Origin: Stutzerimonas degradans
GTDB lineage: Bacteria; Pseudomonadota; Gammaproteobacteria; Pseudomonadales; Pseudomonadaceae
NCBI RefSeq assembly: GCF_024448505.1
Contig: NZ_JAMOHV010000018.1
Span: 1 to 64,000, forward strand
Direction: 5' to 3'
DNA length: 64,000 nucleotides
The position numbers and the translations under genes are program-made. Shown one piece after another: positions 28,711-40,241 of the stretch; position 1 is the first letter of the stretch, and every line of letters starts with the position of its first letter. The notes beneath the pieces are model-generated. The model was not told where the DNA came from. It worked only from the letters and a program-made list of their open reading frames with translations, and did not search any database.

Positions 28711-29295
28711 GTGACCGCCGTAAAACTGATCGTTGGCCTGGGAAATCCAGGCCCCGAATACGACCAGACCCGGCATAACGCGGGGGCTCTTTTCGTTGAG
28801 CGCCTGGCTGCCCGCGAGGGCGTCCAGCTGAGCGCTGACCGCAAGTACTTCGGCCTGGTCGGCAAGTTCAGCCATCAGGGCGAAGATATCCGCCTGCTGA
28901 TCCCCACCACCTATATGAACCGCAGCGGTCAGGCGGTGGCGGCGCTGGCCGGCTTCTTCCGAATTCCCCTCGAGTCCATCCTGGTTGCCCACGATGAACT
29001 CGACATGCCCCCCGGCGTCGCCAAGCTCAAGCAGGGCGGTGGTCATGGCGGGCACAACGGGCTGCGCGACATCATCGCCAAGCTCGGTAATCAGAACGGC
29101 TTCCATCGCCTGCGCCTGGGCATCGGCCATCCCGGCCACGCCAGCCTGGTCAGCGGCTATGTACTGGGTCGTGCTCCGCAAGCTGAGCGCGAGAAGCTCG
29201 ACGCCAGCATCGACTTCGCGCTGGATGTCGTGCCGCAGATCCTGGATGGCGACTGGACCCGCGCCATGCAGCGCCTGCACAGCCAGAAGGCCTGA
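28711..29295 (+). CDS. pth: Peptidyl-tRNA hydrolase
   Basis: Releases tRNA from peptidyl-tRNA that drops off ribosomes. 194 residues starting at GTG 28711, with AAGAGG 8 bases before. Catalytic and substrate residues are visible in [17 protein letters not shown] (His of TRHNAG), in [10 protein letters not shown] and in HDELDMPPG. It is 39 bp after rplY and 24 bp before ychF, probably one operon. Confidence 0.97.
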   Translation: MTAVKLIVGLGNPGPEYDQTRHNAGALFVERLAAREGVQLSADRKYFGLVGKFSHQGEDIRLLIPTTYMNRSGQAVAALAGFFRIPLESILVAHDELDMPPGVAKLKQGGGHGGHNGLRDIIAKLGNQNGFHRLRLGIGHPGHASLVSGYVLGRAPQAEREKLDASIDFALDVVPQILDGDWTRAMQRLHSQKA

Positions 29296-29319
29296 ACCTA
29301 ACTCCGAGGCAAGATCATC

Positions 29320-30420
29320 ATGGGATTCAACTGCGGCATCGTCGGTCTGCCCAATGTCGGCAAGTCCACTCTGTTCAATGCGCTGACCAAATCCGGCATC
29401 GCGGCGGAGAACTTCCCGTTCTGCACCATCGAACCGAACAGCGGGATCGTGCCGATGCCCGATGCCCGTCTCGCCGCGTTGGCCGAGATCGTCAAGCCCG
29501 AGCGCGTGCTGCCGACCACGATGGAGTTCGTCGACATCGCCGGCCTCGTCGCGGGCGCCTCCAAAGGTGAAGGCCTGGGCAACAAGTTCCTCGCCAACAT
29601 CCGCGAGACCGACGCCATCGCCCACGTGGTGCGCTGCTTCGAGGACGACAACGTCATCCACGTTTCCAACTCGGTCGATCCCAAGCGCGATATCGAGATC
29701 ATCGACCTCGAATTGATCTTCGCCGACCTCGACAGCTGCGAGAAGCAGCTGCAGAAGGTGGCGCGCAACGCCAAGGGTGGCGACAAGGAAGCCCTGGCGC
29801 AGAAGGCGCTGCTGGAGAAGCTGATCCCGCATTTCACCGAAGGCAAGCCGGCGCGCTCGCTGCTGAAGAACCTTGGTGACGAAGAGAAGCGTCTGGTCCG
29901 CGGCTTCCATTTGCTGACCAGCAAGCCGGTGATGTACATCGCCAACGTTGCCGAGGACGGCTTCGAGAACAACCCGCACCTCGACGTGGTGAAAGCCATC
30001 GCCGAGGAGGAAGGTGCCATCGTGGTGCCGGTCTGCAACAAGATCGAGGCGGAGATCGCCGAGCTGGACGACGGCGAGGAGAAGGACATGTTCCTCGAGG
30101 CGCTGAGCCTGGAAGAGCCGGGCCTGAACCGCGTCATCCGTGCCGGCTATGAAATGCTCGGGCTGCAGACCTACTTCACCGCCGGCGTGAAAGAAGTGCG
30201 CGCCTGGACCGTGAAGATCGGCGCCACCGCCCCCCAGGCCGCCGCGGTGATCCACACCGATTTCGAGAAAGGCTTCATCCGCGCCGAAGTCATCGCCTAC
30301 GACGACTTCCTCCAGTACAAGGGCGAAGCCGGTGCCAAGGAAGCGGGCAAATGGCGCCTGGAAGGCAAGGAGTACATCGTCAAGGATGGCGACGTGATGC
30401 ACTTCCGCTTCAACGTCTGA
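29320..30420 (+). CDS. ychF: Ribosome-binding ATPase YchF (Obg family)
   Basis: 366 residues, full length. The G1 P-loop is [14 protein letters not shown], the G3 region is [23 protein letters not shown], a coiled-coil insertion follows, and there is a C-terminal TGS domain with [20 protein letters not shown]. YchF prefers ATP to GTP and is linked to ribosome and stress control. It is last in the rplY-pth-ychF group. Confidence 0.97.
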   Translation: MGFNCGIVGLPNVGKSTLFNALTKSGIAAENFPFCTIEPNSGIVPMPDARLAALAEIVKPERVLPTTMEFVDIAGLVAGASKGEGLGNKFLANIRETDAIAHVVRCFEDDNVIHVSNSVDPKRDIEIIDLELIFADLDSCEKQLQKVARNAKGGDKEALAQKALLEKLIPHFTEGKPARSLLKNLGDEEKRLVRGFHLLTSKPVMYIANVAEDGFENNPHLDVVKAIAEEEGAIVVPVCNKIEAEIAELDDGEEKDMFLEALSLEEPGLNRVIRAGYEMLGLQTYFTAGVKEVRAWTVKIGATAPQAAAVIHTDFEKGFIRAEVIAYDDFLQYKGEAGAKEAGKWRLEGKEYIVKDGDVMHFRFNV

Positions 30421-30438
30421 CGCCTCCCCTGCCTCAGC

Positions 30439-30470
30439 AAGGCCCCGCGCGACCACCTCGCCGGGGCCTT
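30439..30470 (+). terminator. Hairpin after ychF
   Basis: AAGGCCCCG and CGGGGCCTT form a 9-bp stem with a 14-base loop, followed by GGTCTTTT. The T-run is weak but the placement fits. Confidence 0.6.
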
Positions 30471-30614
30471 GGTCTTTTCAGCGCACCCGCAACAGCCGCG
30501 CTCATTCATCTCTCCTTCCCGTAACGCATCGATTCTGAAATCACTGGCTATGCTGCGGATAACGACGGCCGAGACGCACCCCAAGTCCGTAGCGCAACCG
30601 CTCGGCCGCAGCAT

Positions 30615-30650
30615 TTGACAGTGGCACACGACAGCATTACGTTAACGTAA
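30615..30650 (+). promoter_or_regulatory. liuA promoter region with LiuR-like operator
   Basis: A TTGACA -35 element at 30615-30620 is followed by the 14-bp perfect palindrome TTACGTTAACGTAA at 30637-30650, covering the expected -10 zone. MerR-family regulators such as LiuR bind palindromes in or near the promoter spacer, and ACGT-based palindromes are reported for LiuR. It is about 70 bp before liuA. The operator assignment is inference. Confidence 0.5.
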
Positions 30651-30721
30651 AGGTAACAAGCCTGACGCAGCTGTTTTCGGCCGCTCGAACAGAACAATTA
30701 CAAGACCTACAGGTACCCTCC

Positions 30722-31885
30722 ATGAGTTACTCCAGCCTCAACTTCGCCCTCGGCGACACCATCGACATGCTGCGCGAGCAGGTGCAGGCCTTCGTCGCCG
30801 CCGAGCTGGCGCCGCGCGCAGAGGCCATCGACCGTGACAACCTGTTCCCCATGGACATGTGGCGCAAGTTCGGCGAGATGGGCCTGCTCGGCGTGACCGT
30901 CTCCGAGGAGTACGGCGGCGTCGGCCTCGGCTACCTGGCGCATGTGGTGGCGATGGAGGAGATCAGCCGTGGCTCGGCGTCGGTCGCCCTGTCCTACGGC
31001 GCGCATTCCAACCTGTGCGTCAACCAGATCAACCGCAACGGCACGCCCGCGCAGAAGGCCAAGTACCTGCCAAAGCTGATCAGCGGCGAGCACGTCGGCG
31101 CGCTGGCCATGAGCGAGCCGAATGCCGGTTCCGACGTGGTGTCGATGAAGCTGCGCGCCGACCGCAAGGGCGACCGCTTCGTGCTCAACGGCAGCAAGAC
31201 CTGGATCACCAACGGCCCGGACGCCAATACCTACGTGATCTACGCCAAGACCGACTTGGACAAGGGCCCGCACGGCATCACCGCGTTCATCGTCGAGCGC
31301 GACTGGAAGGGTTTCTCGCGCGGCAACAAGTTCGACAAGCTGGGCATGCGCGGCTCCAACACCTGCGAGCTGTTCTTCGATGACGTCGAGGTGCCGGAGG
31401 AGAACGTACTGGGCGTGGTGAACGGCGGCGTGAAGGTGCTGATGAGCGGCCTGGACTACGAGCGCGTGGTGCTGGCCGGCGGCCCGACCGGGATCATGCA
31501 GGCCTGCCTGGACGTGGTGGTGCCCTACATCCACGACCGCAAGCAGTTCGGCCAGAGCATCGGCGAGTTCCAGTTCATCCAGGGCAAGGTGGCGGACATG
31601 TACACCCAGCTCAACGCCAGCCGCGCCTACCTGTATGCGGTGGCCCAGGCCTGCGACCGTGGCGAGACCACCCGCAAGGACGCCGCCGGGGTGATCCTCT
31701 ACACCGCCGAGAACGCCACGCAGATGGCCCTGCAGGCGATCCAGATCCTCGGCGGCAACGGCTACATCAACGAATTCCCCACCGGCCGCCTGCTGCGCGA
31801 CGCCAAGCTCTACGAGATCGGCGCCGGCACCAGCGAGATCCGCCGCATGCTGATCGGCCGCGAGCTGTTCAACGAATCCAAGTAA
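30722..31885 (+). CDS. liuA: Isovaleryl-CoA dehydrogenase
   Basis: FAD enzyme that oxidises isovaleryl-CoA to 3-methylcrotonyl-CoA in leucine breakdown, passing electrons to ETF. 387 residues. Acyl-CoA dehydrogenase hallmarks are [13 protein letters not shown] in the FAD/substrate region, [18 protein letters not shown], and the C-terminal [19 protein letters not shown]. The order liuA-liuB-liuC-liuD-liuE after it identifies the substrate better than the family alone. A LiuR-like palindrome lies upstream; liuR itself lies at the far end of the cluster. Confidence 0.95.
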   Translation: MSYSSLNFALGDTIDMLREQVQAFVAAELAPRAEAIDRDNLFPMDMWRKFGEMGLLGVTVSEEYGGVGLGYLAHVVAMEEISRGSASVALSYGAHSNLCVNQINRNGTPAQKAKYLPKLISGEHVGALAMSEPNAGSDVVSMKLRADRKGDRFVLNGSKTWITNGPDANTYVIYAKTDLDKGPHGITAFIVERDWKGFSRGNKFDKLGMRGSNTCELFFDDVEVPEENVLGVVNGGVKVLMSGLDYERVVLAGGPTGIMQACLDVVVPYIHDRKQFGQSIGEFQFIQGKVADMYTQLNASRAYLYAVAQACDRGETTRKDAAGVILYTAENATQMALQAIQILGGNGYINEFPTGRLLRDAKLYEIGAGTSEIRRMLIGRELFNESK

Positions 31886-31887
31886 GC

Positions 31888-31970
31888 CGTAGGGTGGAAA
31901 ACGGCCGCCGGCCTTTTCCACCGCGATTACGAACAGGTGGAAAACCGCTTCGCGGGTTTTCCACCCTACG
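31888..31970. repeat. Palindromic intergenic repeat (GTAGGGTGGAAAAC family), copy A
   Basis: Outer arms of 15 bp, from CGTAGGGTGGAAAAC to its exact complement, enclose two smaller hairpins, each opening GGTGGAAAA and closing TTTTCCACC. It fills the gap between liuA and liuB. The structure resembles paired REP/BIME elements. Related copies are at 36366, 55059 and 59104. Confidence 0.85.
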
Positions 31971-31981
31971 GGAGCCCGTCC

Positions 31982-33589
31982 ATGGCCATCCTGCATACCC
32001 AGATCAATACCCGCTCGCCGGAGTTCGCCGCCAACCGCGCGGCGATGCTCGACCAGGTGAACGACCTGCGCGCCCTGCTCGGCCGCATCAGTGAAAGCGG
32101 CGGCGCGACCGCCCAGCAGCGCCATGTGTCGCGCGGCAAGCTGCTGGTGCGCGCGCGCATCGATACGCTGCTCGACACCGGCTCGGCCTTCCTCGAACTG
32201 GCGCCGCTGGCCGCCCATGAGGTGTATGGCGAGGATGTCGCCGCCGCCGGCGTGGTGGCCGGCATCGGCCGCGTCGAAGGCGTCGAATGCATGATCATCG
32301 CCAACGACGCCACCGTGAAGGGCGGCAGCTACTACCCGCTGACGGTGAAGAAGCACCTGCGCGCGCAGACCGTCGCCCGCGAGAACCGCCTGCCGTGCAT
32401 CTACCTGGTGGACTCCGGCGGCGCCAACCTGCCGCGCCAGGACGAGGTGTTCCCCGACCGCGAGCACTTCGGCCGCATCTTCTTCAACCAGGCCAATCTG
32501 AGCGCCCTGGGCATTCCGCAGATCGCCGTGGTGATGGGTTCCTGCACCGCCGGCGGCGCCTATGTGCCGGCGATGGCCGACGAGACCATCATGGTGCGCA
32601 ACCAGGCGACCATCTTCCTGGCCGGCCCGCCGCTGGTGAAGGCCGCCACCGGCGAGGTGGTGACCGCCGAGGAGCTGGGCGGAGCCGACGTGCACTGCAA
32701 GACCTCCGGGGTCGCCGACCACTACGCCGAGAACGACGAGCACGCGCTGGCCCTCGCCCGCCGCTGCGTGGCCAACCTCAACTGGCGCAAGCTCGGCCAG
32801 CTGCAGAGCCGCGCGCCGCGCGCGCCGCTGTACGCGGCCGAGGAGCTGTACGGGGTGATCCCGGCGCAGGCCAAGCAGCCCTACGACGTGCGCGAGGTAA
32901 TCGCGCGCCTGGTGGATGGCAGCGAGTTCGATGAATTCAAGGCGCTGTTCGGCACCACGCTGGTCTGCGGCTTCGCCCACCTGCACGGCTACCCGATCGC
33001 CATCCTCGCCAACAACGGCATCCTGTTTTCCGAGGCGGCGCAAAAGGGCGCGCACTTCATCGAACTGGCCTGCCAGCGCGGCGTGCCGCTGCTGTTCCTG
33101 CAGAACATCACCGGCTTCATGGTCGGGCAAAAGTACGAAGCCGGCGGCATTGCCAAGCACGGCGCCAAGCTGGTCACCGCAGTGGCCTGCGCGCAGGTGC
33201 CGAAGTTCACCGTGCTGATCGGCGGCAGCTTCGGCGCGGGCAACTACGGCATGTGCGGGCGCGCCTACGACCCGCGCTTCCTGTGGATGTGGCCCAACGC
33301 GCGCATCGCGGTGATGGGCGGCGAACAGGCTGCCGGCGTGCTGGCCCAGGTCAAGCAGGAGCAGAGCGAACGCGCCGGCAAGACCCTCGGCGACGACGAG
33401 GTGGCGGCCATCAAGCAGCCGATCCTCGAGCAGTACGAGCGCCAGGGCCACCCTTATTACTCCAGCGCGCGGTTGTGGGACGACGGCGTGATCGACCCGG
33501 CGCAGACCCGCGAGGTGCTGGCGTTGGCGCTGTCCGCCGCGCTGAACGCGCCGATCGAGCCGACCCGCTTCGGCGTGTTCCGCATGTAA
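31982..33589 (+). CDS. liuB: Methylcrotonyl-CoA carboxylase, carboxyltransferase (beta) subunit
   Basis: Transfers carboxyl from biotin to 3-methylcrotonyl-CoA, giving 3-methylglutaconyl-CoA. 535 residues from the ATG at 31982 with GGGAG upstream; the frame runs 15 codons further back into repeat copy A and is rejected. Acetyl-CoA-carboxylase-type transferase motifs are visible ([55 protein letters not shown]). It works with liuD. Confidence 0.96.
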   Translation: MAILHTQINTRSPEFAANRAAMLDQVNDLRALLGRISESGGATAQQRHVSRGKLLVRARIDTLLDTGSAFLELAPLAAHEVYGEDVAAAGVVAGIGRVEGVECMIIANDATVKGGSYYPLTVKKHLRAQTVARENRLPCIYLVDSGGANLPRQDEVFPDREHFGRIFFNQANLSALGIPQIAVVMGSCTAGGAYVPAMADETIMVRNQATIFLAGPPLVKAATGEVVTAEELGGADVHCKTSGVADHYAENDEHALALARRCVANLNWRKLGQLQSRAPRAPLYAAEELYGVIPAQAKQPYDVREVIARLVDGSEFDEFKALFGTTLVCGFAHLHGYPIAILANNGILFSEAAQKGAHFIELACQRGVPLLFLQNITGFMVGQKYEAGGIAKHGAKLVTAVACAQVPKFTVLIGGSFGAGNYGMCGRAYDPRFLWMWPNARIAVMGGEQAAGVLAQVKQEQSERAGKTLGDDEVAAIKQPILEQYERQGHPYYSSARLWDDGVIDPAQTREVLALALSAALNAPIEPTRFGVFRM

Positions 33590-33647
33590 GTCGCGCCGCG
33601 CCGGCGCGAGACGCGCGGGCGCCTGTAGTCGCATCGAGGGTGCCGAG

Positions 33648-34448
33648 ATGACCGCTTTCCAGACCATCGAACTGAACAAAGACGCGCGCGGCGTAGCCAC
33701 CCTGTGGCTGAACCGCGCGGACAAGAACAACGCCTTCGACGCCCGGGTGATCGGCGAACTGAATACCGCGCTGGCCGAGATGAGGGATGACGCGAGCATC
33801 CGCTTCCTGGTCCTGCGCGGGCGCGGCAAGCACTTTTCCGCCGGCGCCGACCTGGGCTGGATGCGCGAGTCGGCGGAGCTCGACTACCAGGCCAACCTGG
33901 ACGACGCCCACGAACTCGGCGAGCTGATGCAGCGCCTCCACCAGCTGCCGCAGCCGACCCTGGCCGTGGTGCAGGGTGCGGCGTTCGGCGGCGCGCTGGG
34001 GCTGATCGCCTGCTGCGACATGGCCATCGGCGCCAGCGACGCGCTGTTCTGCCTGTCGGAAGTGCGCATCGGCCTAGCCCCGGCGGTGATCAGCCCGTTC
34101 GTGGTCAAGGCCATCGGCGAGCGCGCCGCGCGGCGCTACGCGCTGACCGCCGAGCGCTTCGACGGCGAGCGCGCCCGCGAGCTCGGCCTGCTCGCCGAGA
34201 CCTATCCGGCCGAGGAACTGGACGCCGCCCTCGAGCGCTGGGTCGACAACCTGCTGCTCAACAGCCCGCAGGCGCTCAGGGCCTGCAAGGCGCTGCTGCT
34301 GGAAGTCGGCGATGGCGATTACGACGCCGCGCTGCGCCAGACCACCGAACAGGCCATCGCCCGCCTGCGCACCAGCCCGGAAGGCCAGGAGGGCCTTAGC
34401 GCCTTCCTGGAGAAACGCACCCCCGCCTGGCAGGAGAGCCAGCCATGA
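33648..34448 (+). CDS. liuC: 3-methylglutaconyl-CoA hydratase (crotonase family)
   Basis: Hydrates 3-methylglutaconyl-CoA to HMG-CoA. 266 residues. Crotonase oxyanion-hole regions are GKHFSAGADLGWM and VQGAAFGGALGLIACCD, with catalytic-site FCLSEVRIGLAPAVISPF. Its stop overlaps the liuD ATG by 4 bp. Substrate assignment is from its place in the liu operon. Confidence 0.93.
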   Translation: MTAFQTIELNKDARGVATLWLNRADKNNAFDARVIGELNTALAEMRDDASIRFLVLRGRGKHFSAGADLGWMRESAELDYQANLDDAHELGELMQRLHQLPQPTLAVVQGAAFGGALGLIACCDMAIGASDALFCLSEVRIGLAPAVISPFVVKAIGERAARRYALTAERFDGERARELGLLAETYPAEELDAALERWVDNLLLNSPQALRACKALLLEVGDGDYDAALRQTTEQAIARLRTSPEGQEGLSAFLEKRTPAWQESQP

Positions 34449-36355
34449 ACCGTTCCATCGATACCCTGCTGGTGGCCAACCGTGGCGAGATCGCCTGCCG
34501 GGTGATGCGCACCGCCAAGGCCCTGGGCCTGACCACCGTCGCCGTGCACAGCGCCGTCGACGCCAGCGCCCGGCACGCCCGCGAGGCCGATATCCGCATC
34601 GACCTGGGCGGCGCCAAGCCGGCCGACAGCTACCTGCGCATCGACAAGCTGATCGAGGCGGCCAAGGCCAGCGGCGCCCAGGCCATCCACCCCGGCTACG
34701 GTTTTCTCTCCGAAAACGCCGCGTTCGCCCGCGCCATCGAGCAGGCCGGGCTGATCTTCCTCGGCCCGCCCGCCTCGGCCATCGACGCCATGGGCAGCAA
34801 GTCCGCGGCCAAGGCGCTGATGGAAGCCGCCGGCGTGCCGCTGGTGCCGGGTTACCACGGCGCGGCCCAGGACTTGGAAACCTTCCGTGCTGCCGCGGAA
34901 AAGATCGGCTATCCGGTGCTGCTCAAGGCCACCGCCGGCGGCGGCGGCAAGGGCATGAAGGTGGTCGAGCGCGAGGCGGAGCTGGCCGAGGCGCTGGCCT
35001 CCGCGCAGCGCGAGGCGCAATCCTCGTTCGGCGATTCGCGCATGCTGGTGGAAAAGTACGTGCTCAAGCCGCGCCACGTGGAAATCCAGGTATTCGCCGA
35101 CATACACGGCAACTGCCTGTACCTCAACGAGCGCGACTGCTCGATCCAGCGTCGCCACCAGAAGGTGGTCGAGGAAGCCCCGGCGCCCGGCATGACTCCG
35201 GCGCTGCGCCGCGCCATGGGCGAAGCGGCGGTGAAGGCCGCCCAGGCCATCGGCTACGTCGGCGCCGGCACCGTGGAATTCCTGCTCGATGCACGCGGCG
35301 ACTTCTTCTTCATGGAAATGAACACCCGCCTGCAGGTGGAGCACCCGGTCACCGAGGCCATCACCGGCCTCGACCTGGTGGCCTGGCAGATTCGCGTCGC
35401 CCGGGGCGAGCCGCTGCCGATCCGCCAGGAACAGGTGCCGCTGCACGGCCACGCCATCGAGGTGCGCCTGTATGCCGAGGACCCGGACAACGATTTCCTG
35501 CCGGCCACCGGCACCCTCGACCTGTACCGCGAAGCCGCCGCTGGCCCGGGCCGCCGCGTGGACAGCGGCGTCGCCGAGGGCGACACGGTGTCGCCGTTCT
35601 ACGACCCGATGCTCGGCAAGCTGATCGCCTGGGGCGAGAACCGCGAGGAAGCGCGCCTGCGCCTCTTGGTCATGCTCGACGAAACCGCCGTCGGTGGCGT
35701 GCGCACCAACCTGGCGTTCCTGCGCCGGGTGGTCGGCCACCGCGCCTTCGCCGAGGCCGAACTGGACACCGGCTTCATCCCGCGCCACGAACGCGAGCTG
35801 CTGCGCCCGGCCGGCGAGCTGTCCGAGGCCTTCTGGCAGCAGGCCGCCGAGAGTTTCGTGCGCGGCGCGGCCGCCCGCGTGCGCGAGGACGACGTGCATT
35901 CGCCGTGGTCCCGGCGCGACGGGCTGCGCTTCGGCCTGCCGGCGCGGATCAGCCTGCACCTGCAGTGCAACGGCGAAAGCCGCCGGTTGACGGTCGATCC
36001 GACAGCGCAGCAGTCGAACGCCCGGTCACCCAGGGCGATCCGCCAGGGCGATACGCTGTATCTGCAATGGCAGGGCGAGTGGCTGGCGGTGCGCGCCTTC
36101 GACCCGATTGCCGAAGCCGAGGCCAGCCATCCGCAGCACGGCGGCCTCACCGCGCCGATGAACGGCAGCATCGTGCGCGTGCTGGTCGAGGCCGGGCAGC
36201 AGGTCGAGGCCGGCACCGCGCTGATCGTGCTGGAGGCGATGAAGATGGAGCACAGCATCCGCAGCGCCCAGGCCGGCGTGGTCAAGCGCCTGTTCTGCAG
36301 CGAGGGCGAGATGGTCAGCGAAGGGGCGGTGCTGCTGGAGATGGAGGAGGCCTGA
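34445..36355 (+). CDS. liuD: Methylcrotonyl-CoA carboxylase, biotin-carrying (alpha) subunit
   Basis: 636 residues. Biotin carboxylase domain at residues about 5-450 (ANRGEIACRVMRTAKALG, KATAGGGGKGMKVV, EMNTRLQVEHPVTE), a linker region, and a C-terminal biotinyl domain with the biotinylated lysine in LEAMKMEHSI. With LiuB it forms the ATP-dependent carboxylase of leucine breakdown. It is coupled to liuC by a 4-bp overlap. After it comes repeat copy B rather than an immediate start of liuE. Confidence 0.96.
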   Translation: MNRSIDTLLVANRGEIACRVMRTAKALGLTTVAVHSAVDASARHAREADIRIDLGGAKPADSYLRIDKLIEAAKASGAQAIHPGYGFLSENAAFARAIEQAGLIFLGPPASAIDAMGSKSAAKALMEAAGVPLVPGYHGAAQDLETFRAAAEKIGYPVLLKATAGGGGKGMKVVEREAELAEALASAQREAQSSFGDSRMLVEKYVLKPRHVEIQVFADIHGNCLYLNERDCSIQRRHQKVVEEAPAPGMTPALRRAMGEAAVKAAQAIGYVGAGTVEFLLDARGDFFFMEMNTRLQVEHPVTEAITGLDLVAWQIRVARGEPLPIRQEQVPLHGHAIEVRLYAEDPDNDFLPATGTLDLYREAAAGPGRRVDSGVAEGDTVSPFYDPMLGKLIAWGENREEARLRLLVMLDETAVGGVRTNLAFLRRVVGHRAFAEAELDTGFIPRHERELLRPAGELSEAFWQQAAESFVRGAAARVREDDVHSPWSRRDGLRFGLPARISLHLQCNGESRRLTVDPTAQQSNARSPRAIRQGDTLYLQWQGEWLAVRAFDPIAEAEASHPQHGGLTAPMNGSIVRVLVEAGQQVEAGTALIVLEAMKMEHSIRSAQAGVVKRLFCSEGEMVSEGAVLLEMEEA

Positions 36356-36365
36356 CGGTTGCAAA

Positions 36366-36447
36366 GGTGGACAAGGCTGCGCCGTTGTCCACCCTACGCC
36401 CGAACGCAACACCGTAGGGTGGAAAACTCGCGCAGCGATTTTCCACC
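36366..36447. repeat. Palindromic intergenic repeat, copy B
   Basis: Two hairpins in the opposite layout to copy A: GGTGGACAA...TTGTCCACC, then CCACCCTACG-spacer-CGTAGGGTGG at the centre, then GGTGGAAAA...TTTTCCACC. It lies between liuD and liuE. Confidence 0.82.
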
Positions 36448-36518
36448 GGTAGCCGGAAGCCTCGGCTGACACACATGAACCGGCGAGCCCGCCAATCGCG
36501 CTCGCCCCTGGAGAACAT

Positions 36519-37418
36519 ATGAGCCTGCCCAAACAGGTCCGCCTGGTCGAAGTCGGCCCGCGCGACGGTCTGCAGAACGAGCGCCAGCCGATCAGCGTGG
36601 CCGACAAGGTGCGCCTGGTGAACGACCTGAGCGCCGCCGGCCTGTCCTATATCGAGGTCGGCAGCTTCGTGTCGCCCAAGTGGGTGCCGCAGATGGCCGG
36701 CTCGGCCGAAGTCTTCGCACAGATCCAGCGCAAGGCCGGGGTCACTTACGCGGCGCTGACGCCGAACATGAAGGGCCTGGAAGCGGCCATCGAGGCCGGT
36801 GTGAAGGAAGTCGCGGTGTTCGGTGCGGCCTCCGAGGCCTTCTCTCAGAAGAACATCAACTGCTCGATCGCCGAGAGCCTGGCACGCTTCGCGCCTTTGA
36901 TGGAGGCTGCCCGCGAGCACGACATTCGCGTGCGTGGCTACGTGTCCTGCGTGCTCGGCTGCCCCTACGAGGGCGAGGTGGCGCCGGGCAAGGTCGCCGA
37001 GGTCGCGCGCGAGCTGTATGCCATGGGCTGCTACGAGGTTTCCCTGGGCGACACCATCGGCACCGGTACGCCGGGCAAGACCCGCGCGCTGTTCGACACG
37101 GTGGCCCGCGAAGTGCCCCGCGAGCGGCTGGCCGGGCATTTCCACGACACCTACGGCCAGGCGCTGGCCAACATCTACGCCAGCCTGCTGGAAGGCATCG
37201 CGGTGTTCGACAGCTCGGTCGCCGGCCTCGGCGGTTGCCCCTACGCCAAAGGCGCCAGCGGCAATGTCGCCAGCGAAGACGTGCTGTACATGTTCAACGG
37301 GCTGGACATAGCCACCGGCATCGACCTCGATGCGCTGATCGCTGCTGGCGACCGCATCAGCCGCGTGCTGGGCCGTGTCAACGGCTCGCGGGTGGCGCGC
37401 GCCCGCCATGCAGGCTGA
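36519..37418 (+). CDS. liuE: Hydroxymethylglutaryl-CoA lyase
   Basis: Splits HMG-CoA to acetyl-CoA and acetoacetate, the last step specific to leucine breakdown. 299 residues. An HMGL-like TIM barrel begins VRLVEVGPRDGLQNE; the catalytic cysteine loop is GLGGCPYAKGASGN near residue 235. Its acetoacetate product is the substrate of the CoA-transferase encoded next. Confidence 0.96.
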   Translation: MSLPKQVRLVEVGPRDGLQNERQPISVADKVRLVNDLSAAGLSYIEVGSFVSPKWVPQMAGSAEVFAQIQRKAGVTYAALTPNMKGLEAAIEAGVKEVAVFGAASEAFSQKNINCSIAESLARFAPLMEAAREHDIRVRGYVSCVLGCPYEGEVAPGKVAEVARELYAMGCYEVSLGDTIGTGTPGKTRALFDTVAREVPRERLAGHFHDTYGQALANIYASLLEGIAVFDSSVAGLGGCPYAKGASGNVASEDVLYMFNGLDIATGIDLDALIAAGDRISRVLGRVNGSRVARARHAG

Positions 37419-37419
37419 T

Positions 37420-37435
37420 CGGCATCGTTGTTGCA
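37420..37435 (+). promoter_or_regulatory. Candidate sigma-54 promoter before scoA
   Basis: CGGCATCGTTGTTGCA has the invariant GG-N10-GC spacing of -24/-12 promoters and a perfect -12 TTGCA; the -24 part is CGGCAT against TGGCAC. It is 66 bp upstream of the scoA ATG, directly after liuE. It fits control by the sigma-54 activator at 40958-42457. Confidence 0.6.
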
Positions 37436-37501
37436 TTGACGCATTCAGCCCATGGCCGGTTCAGCCGCGGGCACGGACACAACAATAAGTAGAGGTATTT
37501 C

Positions 37502-38197
37502 ATGAACAAGCTCTACCCCAGCGCTGCCCACGCCCTGGAAGGCCTGGTCGAGGACGGCATGACACTCGCCGTCGGCGGCTTCGGCCTGTGCGGCATCCCC
37601 GAAGCGTTGATCGCCGCCTTGCGCGACTCCGGCAAGAAGAACCTTACCGCCATCAGCAACAACGCCGGCGTCGACGGCTTCGGCCTCGGCCTGCTGCTGG
37701 AGACGCGGCAGATCAGCAAGATGATTTCCTCCTACGTGGGTGAGAACAAGGAGTTCGAACGCCAGTACCTGGCCGGCGAGCTGCAGCTGGAGTTCACCCC
37801 GCAAGGCACGCTGGCCGAGAAGCTGCGTGCCGGCGGCGCGGGCATCCCGGCTTTCTACACCAGGACCGGCTACGGCACGCTGGTGGCCGAGGGCAAGGAA
37901 ACCCGCCAGTTCAACGGCGAGTGGTACGTGATGGAGGAATCGCTGACCGCCGATATCGCGCTGGTCAAGGCCTGGAAGGCCGACAAGGCGGGCAACCTGC
38001 TGTTTCGCAAGACCGCGCGCAACTTCAACCCGCTGGCGGCGATGGCCGGCAAGGTCTGCGTCGTCGAGGTGGAGGAGATCGTCGAGACCGGCGAGCTGGA
38101 CCCGGACCAGATCCATCTGCCGGGCATCTATGTGCAACGCATCGTGCACAACCCGAGCCCGGAAAAGCGCATCGAAAAACGCACGGTGAGGAGCTGA
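37502..38197 (+). CDS. scoA: 3-ketoacid CoA-transferase subunit A
   Basis: Alpha subunit of a family I CoA-transferase that moves CoA from succinyl-CoA (or acetyl-CoA) to acetoacetate. 231 residues. The family start [23 protein letters not shown] is clear, followed by [11 protein letters not shown]. It is 4 bp before scoB. Related pseudomonad pairs (dhcAB) act on dehydrocarnitine; here acetoacetate is more likely because liuE lies just upstream, but this is inference. Confidence 0.9.
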   Translation: MNKLYPSAAHALEGLVEDGMTLAVGGFGLCGIPEALIAALRDSGKKNLTAISNNAGVDGFGLGLLLETRQISKMISSYVGENKEFERQYLAGELQLEFTPQGTLAEKLRAGGAGIPAFYTRTGYGTLVAEGKETRQFNGEWYVMEESLTADIALVKAWKADKAGNLLFRKTARNFNPLAAMAGKVCVVEVEEIVETGELDPDQIHLPGIYVQRIVHNPSPEKRIEKRTVRS

Positions 38198-38201
38198 GAC
38201 C

Positions 38202-38831
38202 ATGGCCTGGACACGTGAACAGATGGCGCAACGCGCCGCCCAGGAGCTGCAGGACGGCTTCTACGTCAACCTCGGTATCGGCCTGCCGACCCTGGTCGCC
38301 AACTACATCCCCGACGGCATGGACGTCTGGCTGCAGAGCGAGAACGGCCTGCTCGGCATCGGCCCCTTCCCGACCGAGGAAGAGATCGACCCCGACCTGA
38401 TCAACGCCGGCAAGCAGACCGTCACCGCCCTGCCCGGCTCGAGCTTCTTCGACAACGCGCAGAGCTTCGCCATGATCCGCGGCGGCCATATCAACCTGGC
38501 CATCCTCGGCGCCATGCAGGTGTCGGAAAAAGGCGACCTGGCCAACTGGATGATCCCCGGCAAGATGGTCAAGGGCATGGGCGGCGCGATGGACCTGGTG
38601 GCCGGCGTCAAGCGCGTCGTGGTGCTGATGGAGCACACCGCCAAGGGCGGTGCGCACAAGATCCTGCCGGCCTGCGACCTGCCGTTGACCGGCGTTGGCG
38701 TGGTCGACCGGATCATCACCGACCTCGGCGTGCTGGACGTCACCGAGCAGGGCCTGAAGCTGGTGGAGCTGGCCGAAGGCGTCAGCTTCGAGGAGCTGCA
38801 AGAGGCCACCGGCTGCCCGATCCAGCGCTGA
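38202..38831 (+). CDS. scoB: 3-ketoacid CoA-transferase subunit B
   Basis: Beta subunit, 209 residues. It contains the catalytic glutamate in [10 protein letters not shown] (residue about 45) and [11 protein letters not shown]. With ScoA it activates acetoacetate to acetoacetyl-CoA, which AtoB then cleaves. The gap to atoB is 159 bp and has its own promoter-like elements. Confidence 0.92.
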   Translation: MAWTREQMAQRAAQELQDGFYVNLGIGLPTLVANYIPDGMDVWLQSENGLLGIGPFPTEEEIDPDLINAGKQTVTALPGSSFFDNAQSFAMIRGGHINLAILGAMQVSEKGDLANWMIPGKMVKGMGGAMDLVAGVKRVVVLMEHTAKGGAHKILPACDLPLTGVGVVDRIITDLGVLDVTEQGLKLVELAEGVSFEELQEATGCPIQR

Positions 38832-38900
38832 ACCGTATGCGCGCAATGCCCGGCGCCCGCCGCCGGCATTGCACGCCACGCCGGGGACTGGCGCCAGCAC

Positions 38901-38916
38901 TGGCCAGTCACCTGCG
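38901..38916 (+). promoter_or_regulatory. Weak sigma-54-like element before atoB
   Basis: TGGCCAGTCACCTGCG keeps GG-N10-GC, but only part of the flanking consensus. A sigma-70-like TATACT lies 7 bp further on (38923-38928). It is 75 bp upstream of atoB; either, or read-through from scoAB, could drive the gene. Confidence 0.25.
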
Positions 38917-38990
38917 CGACCGTATACTCGCCGTCGAACGCGCCCGCTGCATTGCGTCGCGGCAACGCCATTTCCGATCTGGAGTTCGTC

Positions 38991-40172
<1,182 letters not shown>

Positions 40173-40241
40173 GCGGCACGTCATCCCTCGTTCGCACCGC
40201 GCACCGGTGCGGACGAGCGCGACCGGACATCGAGAACGAGC

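Noticed and set aside
27943-30456. An 837-codon open frame antisense to rplY-pth-ychF
   Set aside because: Covers three conserved genes on the plus strand; no domain or signal visible in its translation.
30707-33829. A 1040-codon open frame antisense to liuA-liuB
   Set aside because: Shadow of strongly third-position-GC genes; translation is His/Arg/Gly-rich without motifs.
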